Shown here piece after piece: positions 6,976-13,823 of a stretch of DNA of 64,000 bases. The stretch comes from Nocardioides baekrokdamisoli (GTDB lineage Bacteria > Actinomycetota > Actinomycetes > Propionibacteriales > Nocardioidaceae). Location of the stretch: assembly GCF_003945325.1 (NCBI RefSeq), contig NZ_AP019307.1, forward strand, positions 1,922,001 through 1,986,000, given 5' to 3'. The notes beneath the pieces are model-generated. The model searched no databases, had not been told where the DNA came from, and saw nothing but the letters and a program-made list of their open reading frames with translations. The position numbers and the translations under genes were made by a program. Numbering within the stretch: the first letter of the stretch is position 1; each line of letters opens with the position of its first letter.

Positions 6976-8994
6976 TCAGAGGCTGGCCGCGACCTCGGTC
7001 CCTTGCCGGATCGCGCGCTTGGCGTCGAGTTCGCCGGCGAGGTGAGCGCCGCCGATGAGGTGCCAGTTCGGGATTGAGTCCTCGGGAGAGCCCGACCAGA
7101 GGGATCGCACCGACTCCTGGCCAGCGCACAGGACGATCGTGTCGGCCTCGATCACTGAGGGCTGGCCGTCGACGGTGATGTGCAGGCCCTCGTCGTCGAT
7201 CCGGTCGTACGAGGCGCCGGTGATCATCTTCACGCCGTCCTGCTTCAGGTGCGCCATGTGTGCCCAGCCCGAGGTCTTGCCGAGGCCGAGGCCGATCCGG
7301 GTCTCCTTGCGCTGGATCAGCGTGATGTCGCGCACCGGCGTACGCGGCTCGCGCTCGGTCAGGCCACCACGGTGCTCGGCAGGGTCGCCGACGCCCCAGT
7401 GCGCCATCCAGTCGGCCAGCGATTCCTCCTCGTGCGCCAGCGCGACCGAGACGTCGACGCCGATGCCTCCGGCTCCGACGACGGCGACGCGCTTGCCGGG
7501 AACGACCCGACCCGAGAGCACCTCGGCGTACGTCGCGACGCTGCGGTGGTTGACTCCCGGGATCGACGGGATCCGCGGCTCGACACCGGTCGCGATGATC
7601 ACCTGGTCGAAGCCGTCGAGGTCATCGGAGTTGGCCTCGGTCTTGAGTCGTACGTCGACGCCGAGCACCTCGAGGCGCCGGGCGTAGTAGCGCAGCGTGT
7701 CCTGGAAGTCCTCCTTGCCGGGCACCATCATCGCCAGCCGGAACTGGCCGCCGAGCTCCTCGCTCTTCTCGAACAGGGTCACCGACAGGCCGCGCTCGGC
7801 GGCAGAAACTGCGGCGGACAGACCTGCGGGGCCGGCACCGACGACGGCCACGGACTTCTTCGACCGCGTGGGCGCCAGTACGAGCGTGGTCTCGTTGCAG
7901 GCACGCGGGTTCACCAGGCAGGAGGACTTCTTGTTCGCGAAGACGTGGTCCAGGCAGGCCTGGTTGCAGGCGATGCAGGTGTTGATCTCGTCGGCGCGGC
8001 CGGCCGCGGTCTTGTTGACGAAGTCCGGGTCGGCGAGCAGCGGGCGCGCCATCGACACCAGGTCGGCCTGACCGTTCGCGATGATCGACTCGGCAAGCTC
8101 GGGGGTGTTGATCCGGTTGGAGGCACAGACCGGCACGGTCACCTCAGCCTTCAGCCTGGCCGTGTAGTCCACCCACGCGCCGCGCGGCACCTGGGTGATG
8201 ATGGTCGGGACGCGGGCCTCGTGCCAGCCGATGCCGGTGTTGAGGATGGAGACGCCCGCCTCCTGGAGGCCGTACGCGAGCTCGACGGTCTCCTCCCAGG
8301 TCTGGCCGCCCTCGACGAGGTCGACCAGCGAGATCCGGAACATGATCGGGAAGCCCTCGCCGACCAGTTCACGCGAGCGTCGCACGATCTCGATCGGGAA
8401 ACGCATCCGGTTGACCGCCGAGCCGCCGTACTTGTCGGTGCGCTGGTTGACCCGCTCGGCGATGAACTGGTTGATCAGGTAGCCCTCGGAGCCCATGATC
8501 TCGACGGCGTCGTACCCGGCCTTCTTCGCCAGCGCGACCGACTTGGCGAAGTCATTGATGGTGTCCTCGACACCCTTGGTCGAGAGAGCCGACGGCTTGA
8601 AGGGGTTGATCGGCGACTTGACCGCCGACGCCGAGACAGACAGCGGGCTGTAGCCGTACCGGCCGGCGTGCAGGACCTGGAGCGCGATCGCGCCGCCCTC
8701 CTCGTGCACCTCCCCGGTGATCTCGCGGTGGCGCATGGCCTGGACGCGGGAGGTCATTTCCGAGGCGAAAGGCTTCAGCCAGCCGCGCTTGTTCGGTGCG
8801 TACCCACCGGTGACGATGAGGCCGGTGCCGCCGGCGGCGCGCTCGCGGAAGTACGCGGCGAGCTTCGGGATGTCACCGCGACGGTCTTCCAGGCCCGTGT
8901 GCATGGAGCCCATCACGATGCGGTTGCGCAGCGTCAGGTCGCCGACGGTCAGCGGCGAGAGCATGTGTGTGAACTGACCAGTCTCGTATGTCAT
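6976..8994 (-). CDS. fadH: 2,4-dienoyl-CoA reductase-like FMN/FAD/4Fe-4S oxidoreductase
   Basis: 672 residues. The N-terminal half is an old-yellow-enzyme TIM barrel (FMN). A 4Fe-4S cluster motif follows with cysteines spaced C-x2-C-x3-C-x11-C (CIACNQAC... then SSCLVNP, about residues 337-357). The C-terminal half is an FAD/NADPH-binding module with VAVVGAGPAGLSAA and a second VAVVGAGGIG. This order is diagnostic of the FadH family, which reduces 2,4-dienoyl-CoA in degradation of unsaturated fatty acids; related enzymes act on other enoates. The ATG at 8994 overlaps the PadR gene stop (ATGA), so it is co-translated with its likely regulator. Confidence 0.9.
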   Translation of the reverse strand: MTYETGQFTHMLSPLTVGDLTLRNRIVMGSMHTGLEDRRGDIPKLAAYFRERAAGGTGLIVTGGYAPNKRGWLKPFASEMTSRVQAMRHREITGEVHEEGGAIALQVLHAGRYGYSPLSVSASAVKSPINPFKPSALSTKGVEDTINDFAKSVALAKKAGYDAVEIMGSEGYLINQFIAERVNQRTDKYGGSAVNRMRFPIEIVRRSRELVGEGFPIMFRISLVDLVEGGQTWEETVELAYGLQEAGVSILNTGIGWHEARVPTIITQVPRGAWVDYTARLKAEVTVPVCASNRINTPELAESIIANGQADLVSMARPLLADPDFVNKTAAGRADEINTCIACNQACLDHVFANKKSSCLVNPRACNETTLVLAPTRSKKSVAVVGAGPAGLSAAVSAAERGLSVTLFEKSEELGGQFRLAMMVPGKEDFQDTLRYYARRLEVLGVDVRLKTEANSDDLDGFDQVIIATGVEPRIPSIPGVNHRSVATYAEVLSGRVVPGKRVAVVGAGGIGVDVSVALAHEEESLADWMAHWGVGDPAEHRGGLTEREPRTPVRDITLIQRKETRIGLGLGKTSGWAHMAHLKQDGVKMITGASYDRIDDEGLHITVDGQPSVIEADTIVLCAGQESVRSLWSGSPEDSIPNWHLIGGAHLAGELDAKRAIRQGTEVAASL

Positions 8995-9524
8995 GAGTGT
9001 GCCTCCAGATATTCGGTGAGCCAGCTGATCCAGTACTCCTCCATGCGGATGCCTCCGCGCAGGACGAGGTACTGGTCGAGTTCGTGGTCGATCAGGGTGG
9101 ACGGGTCCGGGTAGTCGCGACGTTGCATCGCTTCGTAGTGCGCCAGTCGGATGCGGTGTTCGGCCACGAGTTCGGCGAGCTCGGACAGCAGGTGCGTCCG
9201 GTCGCCGAAGGAGGCGGCGCGCATCTTGACCGCAAGATCGTTGCGCGTCTTCTCGGGCGGCGTGGGTGAGCTGATCCAGTCGGCGAGGACCTGATCACCC
9301 AGCGGAGTGAGCGTGTACGTGGTCCGCGCCTGATCGGCGTCGCCCTCGATCCAACCGTCCGCAGCCATCCGGTGCAGGACCTTGTAGATCTGCTGATGGG
9401 TGGCGCTCCAGAAGAAGCCGATCGACTTCGCGAAGCGTCGCGCCAACTCACTGCCGCTGGCGGGGTGCTCCCGCAGCGAGACGAGGAGGGCGTGTTCGAG
9501 GGCCACGACGCAAGTGTGCGACAT
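8991..9524 (-). CDS. PadR family transcriptional regulator
   Basis: 177 residues with an N-terminal winged-helix domain (EHALLVSLREHPASGSELARRF, then THQQIYKVLHRMAADGWI) and a C-terminal helical domain ending in a Trp-rich segment, typical of PadR subfamily 2. The start is the ATG at 9524 (MSHTCVVALEHALL); in-frame sequence upstream runs into repeat DNA and is not conserved-looking. Its 3' end overlaps fadH by 4 nt. A perfect 14-bp palindrome 12 bp upstream of the start is a good autoregulatory operator, so it probably represses its own operon including fadH. Confidence 0.9.
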   Translation of the reverse strand: MSHTCVVALEHALLVSLREHPASGSELARRFAKSIGFFWSATHQQIYKVLHRMAADGWIEGDADQARTTYTLTPLGDQVLADWISSPTPPEKTRNDLAVKMRAASFGDRTHLLSELAELVAEHRIRLAHYEAMQRRDYPDPSTLIDHELDQYLVLRGGIRMEEYWISWLTEYLEAHS

Positions 9525-9536
9525 TGCAACTCGATG

Positions 9537-9550
9537 TGCAACTAGTTGCA
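9537..9550. promoter_or_regulatory. candidate PadR operator
   Basis: TGCAACTAGTTGCA is a perfect 14-bp palindrome 12 bp upstream of the padR start codon. A third half-site TTGCAAC overlaps the start region at 9524-9530. The placement fits autorepression of the padR-fadH operon. Confidence 0.65.
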
Positions 9551-9552
9551 TC

Positions 9553-9646
9553 GTCGAAGGTGAGGATTTCCCCGCCGAAAGGTGAGGTTGTCTGTCGACC
9601 TTGCGTAGAACGTCACCTTTCGGCGGGGAAATCCTCACCTCTCGGC
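9553..9646. repeat. 22-bp repeat units, family B, arranged as a large inverted repeat
   Basis: Forward units at 9553-9573 and 9574-9594 and reverse units at 9646-9625 and 9624-9611 share the form GCCGA(A/G)AGGTGAGGATTT then CCCC. The two pairs form a perfect 28-bp inverted repeat (9558-9585 against 9613-9640) with a 27-nt spacer. The right arm encodes the last residues (GEDFPAER) and the stop codon of the HTH gene. On the reverse strand the structure could terminate that gene ahead of padR. Confidence 0.88.
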
Positions 9647-10122
9647 GAGGCCAGGTCACGCAGCCAGCCCAGTGTCCTGTCGAGTGTGCAGTGGTCGGCG
9701 CTGACGACGAGCTTCTTGAGGATGTCGTGGCGCAACTCCGGGAACTCGCGGAGCCGGGACTCGGCCAGCGCAGCAACTGCCTCGATCGCAATCCGTTGGG
9801 ACTCCAGAGCACCCGGATCATTGGCTTCGGTTGCCTCTCGGGCGACCGCATCGCGCGCGCGTTGGAGGCCAGCCTCGTGGATCCGCTGGCGCGCAAGGTC
9901 GATGTCGCTGGACAGGTCGAGGGCCTGCTGGAGTGCGGCCAGTGTCCGCTTCTGCGGCATCCCGCCCTTGCGCAGATTGGTCAGCGTCTGAGGGGAGACG
10001 CCGGCGCGTACGGCCAGGGCCTCAAGGCTGAGACCGAACTGGTTCCGGCGCAACTCGATGAGGTTCAGCCACTGCGCCGCGACGACCACGCGCGGGTCGA
10101 GCGGGGCGAGTGCGGTCGGCAT
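9613..10122 (-). CDS. XRE-like helix-turn-helix DNA-binding protein
   Basis: 169 residues starting MPTALAPLDPRVVVAAQW. A helix-turn-helix is visible at about residues 28-60 (GLSLEALAVRAGVSPQTLTNLRKG), followed by a helical region of unknown role. This looks like a stand-alone regulator. The last eight residues and the stop are provided by a family B repeat, so the native C terminus may have been replaced or extended by the repeat. The ATG at 10122 is the first plausible start; upstream in-frame sequence reads through promoter-like DNA. Target genes are unknown. Confidence 0.75.
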   Translation of the reverse strand: MPTALAPLDPRVVVAAQWLNLIELRRNQFGLSLEALAVRAGVSPQTLTNLRKGGMPQKRTLAALQQALDLSSDIDLARQRIHEAGLQRARDAVAREATEANDPGALESQRIAIEAVAALAESRLREFPELRHDILKKLVVSADHCTLDRTLGWLRDLASPRGEDFPAER

Positions 10123-10348
10123 GGATCGATTCTTCCACGAGAGGGCAGAATTGCTGGGGGTTGGGGCAACATTTCTGGGGTTTTCTGACGCAATGTGATT
10201 CGTTGTACCCCAGAATTGAGCCGCTGACGGTCGAAAAGCCCGCCTGAAGAGCGTGTGAGAGATTGTGTGGCGGCTCCGCCGCGGGGCTTGTGTACCCCAA
10301 GAAACGCGTGTTAACGTCTCCATGTCGCACATTGTGCGCCACGAAAGT

Positions 10349-10387
10349 CCCTGGGGTACCCGAGAGCCTCAGGGGCTTTCATTTTTT
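10349..10387 (+). terminator. intrinsic terminator with overlapping alternative hairpin (attenuator-like)
   Basis: GAGAGCC at 10362-10368 pairs with GGCTTTC at 10374-10380 and is followed by ATTTTTT, a classical intrinsic terminator that is rare in such GC-rich DNA. CCCTGGGG at 10349-10356 can instead pair with CCTCAGGG at 10367-10374, which would break the terminator. The two structures are mutually exclusive. It ends about 57 nt before the CaiB start. Confidence 0.55.
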
Positions 10388-10420
10388 CCGAGCCGATCGA
10401 GGGCACGCAGACCCGCGGGT

Positions 10421-10435
10421 GGTACACGCTGTACC
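10421..10435. promoter_or_regulatory. GGTACA-N3-TGTACC operator at the CaiB promoter
   Basis: GGTACACGCTGTACC is a perfect 6-3-6 palindrome. Its right half overlaps TACCCT (10432-10437), the probable -10 box, with the ATG 7 nt later. The same palindrome occurs twice in the TetR/acyl-CoA dehydrogenase divergent region (13753-13767, 13786-13800), so that TetR is the likely binder. Confidence 0.7.
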
Positions 10436-10444
10436 CTCGCCGCC

Positions 10445-11575
10445 ATGGGACCACTTCACGGCATCAAGGTTGTCGAGCTCGCTGGTATCGGCCCTGGACC
10501 GCACGCGTGCGCGATCCTTGCTGATCTGGGTGCGGACGTCATTCGGATCGACCGACCCGGCGGCCAGATGATGATGACCGGCCCGCACGACCTGCTGACC
10601 CGCAACCGGCCGAGCGTCGCCCTCAACCTCAAGGACCCGGCGGCCGTCGAGACCGTGCTCCAGTTGATCGAGTCCGCCGACGTACTCATCGAAGGCCTCC
10701 GGCCCGGAGTGACCGAACGCCTCGGCCTCGGACCCGACGCCGTGCACGCCCGCAACCCCCGGATCGTGTACGGCCGGATGACCGGCTGGGGCCAGGACGG
10801 CCCGCTGGCCCAGGCGGCCGGCCACGACATCACCTACATCGCGACCACCGGCGTCCTGAGCCAGCTGGGCCAGGCCGAGAAGCCGCAGTTCCCGATCAAC
10901 CTTCTCGGCGATTTCGGCGGGGGCTCGACCTATCTGGTGATCGGCATCCTGAGCGCCCTGCTGCACGCTCGCGCGACCGGCGAGGGCCAGGTCGTGGACG
11001 CGGCGATCGTCGACGGCACCGCACACCTCGACCTGATGGCGAGCGGGCTGCGCGCCATGGGCCTCGCGAGCCAGCCGCGTGGCGCCAACATGCTCGACGG
11101 CGGCGCGCCGTACTACGCGATCTACCCGACCGCCGATGGTCGCCACGTCGCCGTCGGTGCTCTGGAACCGCAGTTCTTCGCCGTGCTGGTCGAGACGCTC
11201 GGGGTGAAGGACACCTGCCCGGGTCAGTACGAGTTCACTCGGTACGCCGAGATGCGCGAACTCTTTGCCGCGACGTTCGCCAGCAGGTCGATGGCGGAAT
11301 GGGCCGAGATCTTCGAGGGCACCGACGCGTGCGTTGCCCCCGTCCTCACCCCCGCCGAGGCCGCTGAGCACCCGCACATGAAGTCCCGGGCTGCGTACAT
11401 CGAGGTGAACGGCGTGATCCAGCCGGCGCCTGCGCCGCGCTTCAGTCGTACAGTCCCAACGACTCCGGTTCCGCCCGCCACTGTCGCTGGTGCCGACACC
11501 ACGACGGCGCTCACGGCGTGGGGCATCGACCCGGCCCCGCTGTTGGCCACTGGCGCGGCGGTCCAACCGGAGTAA
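10445..11575 (+). CDS. CaiB/BaiF-type CoA transferase, alpha-methylacyl-CoA racemase-like
   Basis: 376 residues. The N terminus (GIKVVELAGIGPGPHACAILADLGADVIRIDRPGG) and the HDITYIATTGVL region match the alpha-methylacyl-CoA racemase branch of family III CoA transferases, which interconverts R and S 2-methylacyl-CoA so that branched side chains can enter beta-oxidation. The ATG at 10445 begins at the conserved domain; an in-frame extension upstream is not family-like. The monooxygenase gene follows 10 bp later. Probably repressed through the operator at 10421. Confidence 0.9.
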   Translation: MGPLHGIKVVELAGIGPGPHACAILADLGADVIRIDRPGGQMMMTGPHDLLTRNRPSVALNLKDPAAVETVLQLIESADVLIEGLRPGVTERLGLGPDAVHARNPRIVYGRMTGWGQDGPLAQAAGHDITYIATTGVLSQLGQAEKPQFPINLLGDFGGGSTYLVIGILSALLHARATGEGQVVDAAIVDGTAHLDLMASGLRAMGLASQPRGANMLDGGAPYYAIYPTADGRHVAVGALEPQFFAVLVETLGVKDTCPGQYEFTRYAEMRELFAATFASRSMAEWAEIFEGTDACVAPVLTPAEAAEHPHMKSRAAYIEVNGVIQPAPAPRFSRTVPTTPVPPATVAGADTTTALTAWGIDPAPLLATGAAVQPE

Positions 11576-11585
11576 GTTCACGCCC

Positions 11586-13100
11586 ATGACGACTCCAGTT
11601 GAGCAGGTCGACGTACTCATCGTCGGAGCCGGGTTGTCCGGCATCGGCGCCGCCGCCCAGCTGGGGGCGAACTTCCCGGACAGGAAGATCGTCGTGCTGG
11701 AGTCGCGTCAGACCAACGGCGGGACATGGGATCTGTTCAAGTACCCCGGCATCCGCTCGGACTCGGACATGTTCACGTTCGGCTACAAGTGGGACCCGTG
11801 GCCCGGTGAGCAGGCGCTGGCCGACGGTCGCCACATCCTGTCCTACCTCCGCAAGGTCGCCGACAAGTGGAACGTCGACGAGAAGATCCGGTACGGCCAC
11901 AAGGTGGTCTCGGCCGACTGGTCGAGCGCCGACAAGCGCTGGACCGTCACGGCGGAGACCGCCGACGGACTGACGACGATCGCGACCCGATTCCTCTGGT
12001 CCTGCGCCGGCTACTACGACTACGACCACGGTCACGAGCCCGAGTTCCCGGGGCGCGCGAAGTTCAAGGGCGAGTTCGTGTTCCCGCAGTTCTGGCCCGA
12101 GGACCTCGACTACGCCGGCAAGAACGTGGTCGTCATCGGGTCCGGCGCCACGGCCGTCACCCTGATCCCGAACATGGCCGACGAGGTCGGTCACATCACG
12201 ATGCTCCAGCGCACGCCGACGTACATCCTGAGTCGCCCAGGCAAGGACCTCGTCGCGGTCGGCATCGGCTCCACGGTCGGCAAGCTGCCCAAGATGGTGC
12301 CGTTCCGCAACCTCCGCGAGCGGGCCGGTTTCGAGGCGGTCCGCTGGGCCAACGTGATGCTGCAGATCTCGACCTTCAGCCTCGCGCGTACGCAGCCGGA
12401 CACGGTCAAGAAGATCATCCGCGAGGGCATCATCCGCAGTCTCACGGGTCTGCGCGAGAAGTACATGACGCGAGACGAGGCGATCGAGATCGTCGAGGCG
12501 CACTTCACCCCGCCGTACCAGCCGTGGGACCAGCGCCTCTGCTTCGTCCCCGACGGCGATCTCTTCAAGGCGATCCGCACCGGCAAGGCCTCGGTGGTCA
12601 CGGATCGGATCAGGACCTTCGTCGCGGACGGCATCGAGTTGGAGTCCGGGGACAAGCTGCCGGCCGACATCGTGATCGCCGCGACCGGATTGAAGATCAA
12701 GCTGTTCGGCGGTGTCCAGCTGCACATCGACGGCAAGCCTGTGGCGGCGAGTGACACCCTTGCGTACAAGGGCCTGGCGCTCTCCGGGATCCCCAACCTG
12801 CTCTTCACGATCGGCTACACGAACGCCTCCTGGACGCTCAAAGCCGATCTGGTCATCGACTACGCGGTGAAGCTCCTCAAGCACATGGACAAAAAGGGGT
12901 ACGAGCAGTTCCTTGTCGAGCGCGACTACGACGGGGAGGTCCGGCCTCTGATGGACATGCAGTCGGGCTACCTCCAGCGTGCTGCTGCCGAGATGCCACG
13001 GGCTGGTGACCGGGCCCCGTGGGGGCTGAAGCAGAACTATCTCGTCGACGTGAAGACGATCACCGGGTCGGTCGTGGACCGACCGCTCACGTTCGCCTAG
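11586..13100 (+). CDS. FAD-dependent monooxygenase, EtaA/Baeyer-Villiger-like with altered fingerprint
   Basis: 504 residues with an N-terminal FAD-binding motif (GAGLSGIGAAAQL, about 14-26), an NADPH-binding motif (VVVIGSGATAVTLIP, about 180-194) and overall similarity to EtaA-type Baeyer-Villiger monooxygenases (GGTWDLFKYPGIRSDSDM, LLFTIGYTNASWTLK). The class fingerprint FxGxxxHxxxWP reads FKGEFVFPQFWP here, so the central His is Phe. The enzyme may therefore have unusual chemistry or be a different flavin oxidase. It is 10 bp after the racemase gene and has its own TAAGTT box overlapping that gene's stop, so it may also be transcribed separately. Confidence 0.88.
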   Translation: MTTPVEQVDVLIVGAGLSGIGAAAQLGANFPDRKIVVLESRQTNGGTWDLFKYPGIRSDSDMFTFGYKWDPWPGEQALADGRHILSYLRKVADKWNVDEKIRYGHKVVSADWSSADKRWTVTAETADGLTTIATRFLWSCAGYYDYDHGHEPEFPGRAKFKGEFVFPQFWPEDLDYAGKNVVVIGSGATAVTLIPNMADEVGHITMLQRTPTYILSRPGKDLVAVGIGSTVGKLPKMVPFRNLRERAGFEAVRWANVMLQISTFSLARTQPDTVKKIIREGIIRSLTGLREKYMTRDEAIEIVEAHFTPPYQPWDQRLCFVPDGDLFKAIRTGKASVVTDRIRTFVADGIELESGDKLPADIVIAATGLKIKLFGGVQLHIDGKPVAASDTLAYKGLALSGIPNLLFTIGYTNASWTLKADLVIDYAVKLLKHMDKKGYEQFLVERDYDGEVRPLMDMQSGYLQRAAAEMPRAGDRAPWGLKQNYLVDVKTITGSVVDRPLTFA

Positions 13101-13121
13101 CCAAACCTCACGGTTCGGCTA
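13098..13121. terminator. short convergent hairpin holding both stop codons
   Basis: TAGCCAAACC (13098-13107) pairs with GGTTCGGCTA (13112-13121) with one mismatch and a 4-nt loop. The monooxygenase stop TAG is the first arm's first three bases and the TetR stop is the other arm's end, so one stem could serve both converging genes. Confidence 0.55.
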
Positions 13122-13736
13122 CGCCTGGGGGTCGAGTCTCAGGTCCTCGGGGACCTGGATGCCCACCGAGTTCAGGGCGTCGCGTACGACCGCCTCCGTC
13201 TGTCGGGTCAGTCGATTCACCATGGCGTCCTGACGTTCGTCCTGGTGGTCGAGCCACCAGACAATGGTGCCGTCGGCCATGCCGATCAGCCCGGCGAGCA
13301 ACCCCTCGGGCACGGAGACCGTGATGTCGGTCCCGCGGAGGTAGGCGCCGATCGAACTTGCGACCACGTCGAGGAACCGGGTCCTTCCGAAGCGTGCGCT
13401 GTGCTCGCCCGGGGTCTGCGGCCGCTGAGCCATGAAGCGGTAGAGGTTCGGGTGCGCGGCAGCCCACTCGACGGTCGAGGTCAGGATGCCGTGGACGATC
13501 TCGTGGCCCGTTCCCGGTGTCAGGAATGCCGGACGGACGTGATCAAGCAGCAACGTGGCGGCCTGTCGGGCCACCAGCGCGTCGAGGTGTTCGCGACTCT
13601 CGACGTACCGGTAGACGTGTGGCCGGGGGATCCCGGCCCGCTCGGCGATCTGCGCGGTGCCGACGGAGACGCCGAGCTCGTCGACCGCCGCGGTCGCTGC
13701 TTCGACCACCTGCGTGCGGCGCGCGTCATCTGCCAT
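13119..13736 (-). CDS. TetR family transcriptional regulator
   Basis: 205 residues. N-terminal HTH with ELGVSVGTAQIAERAGIPRPHVYRYVESREHLDALV (about 22-57), the TetR signature, then a helical ligand-binding domain with two Trp at about 154-155 (GTIVWWLDHQ). The ATG at 13736 lies 8 nt after TAGGTT, suggesting a leaderless mRNA. It is divergent from an acyl-CoA dehydrogenase gene, and two GGTACA-N3-TGTACC palindromes lie between them. A third copy sits at the CaiB promoter. It most likely represses all three promoters in response to an acyl-CoA or related ligand. Confidence 0.92.
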   Translation of the reverse strand: MADDARRTQVVEAATAAVDELGVSVGTAQIAERAGIPRPHVYRYVESREHLDALVARQAATLLLDHVRPAFLTPGTGHEIVHGILTSTVEWAAAHPNLYRFMAQRPQTPGEHSARFGRTRFLDVVASSIGAYLRGTDITVSVPEGLLAGLIGMADGTIVWWLDHQDERQDAMVNRLTRQTEAVVRDALNSVGIQVPEDLRLDPQA

Positions 13737-13752
13737 GGTCGGACAACCTACA

Positions 13753-13800
13753 GGTACACCCTGTACCATCGGCCGCATCACCAGTGGTACACCGTGTACC
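13753..13800. promoter_or_regulatory. paired TetR operators in the divergent promoter
   Basis: GGTACACCCTGTACC at 13753-13767 and GGTACACCGTGTACC at 13786-13800, with centres 33 bp (about three helical turns) apart. The first lies next to the TetR gene's -10-like box (13750-13745); the second lies 23 bp before the acyl-CoA dehydrogenase start. The same motif recurs at 10421-10435. Confidence 0.75.
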
Positions 13801-13823
13801 ACTCCTGCCCGAGAGGACTCCCG

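Larger units (their letters stand above)
10123..10444. promoter_or_regulatory. 322-bp divergent regulatory region with palindrome and several CCCC(A/T)G motifs
   Basis: This region separates the HTH gene from the CaiB-type gene and is AT-richer than its surroundings. TACCCCA occurs twice (about 10205 and 10291) and its reverse complement once (about 10352). CGCACATTGTGCG at 10326-10338 is a palindrome about a central base. TTGTGT and TAACGT, 18 bp apart just upstream of 10320, could be a promoter directed rightwards. It also holds a terminator (10362-10387) and the operator at 10421-10435, listed separately. No convincing extra gene. Confidence 0.55.

Noticed and set aside
7180..9114. 644-codon forward open frame opposite fadH and padR
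   Set aside because: Antisense shadow; fadH has all cofactor motifs on the other strand.
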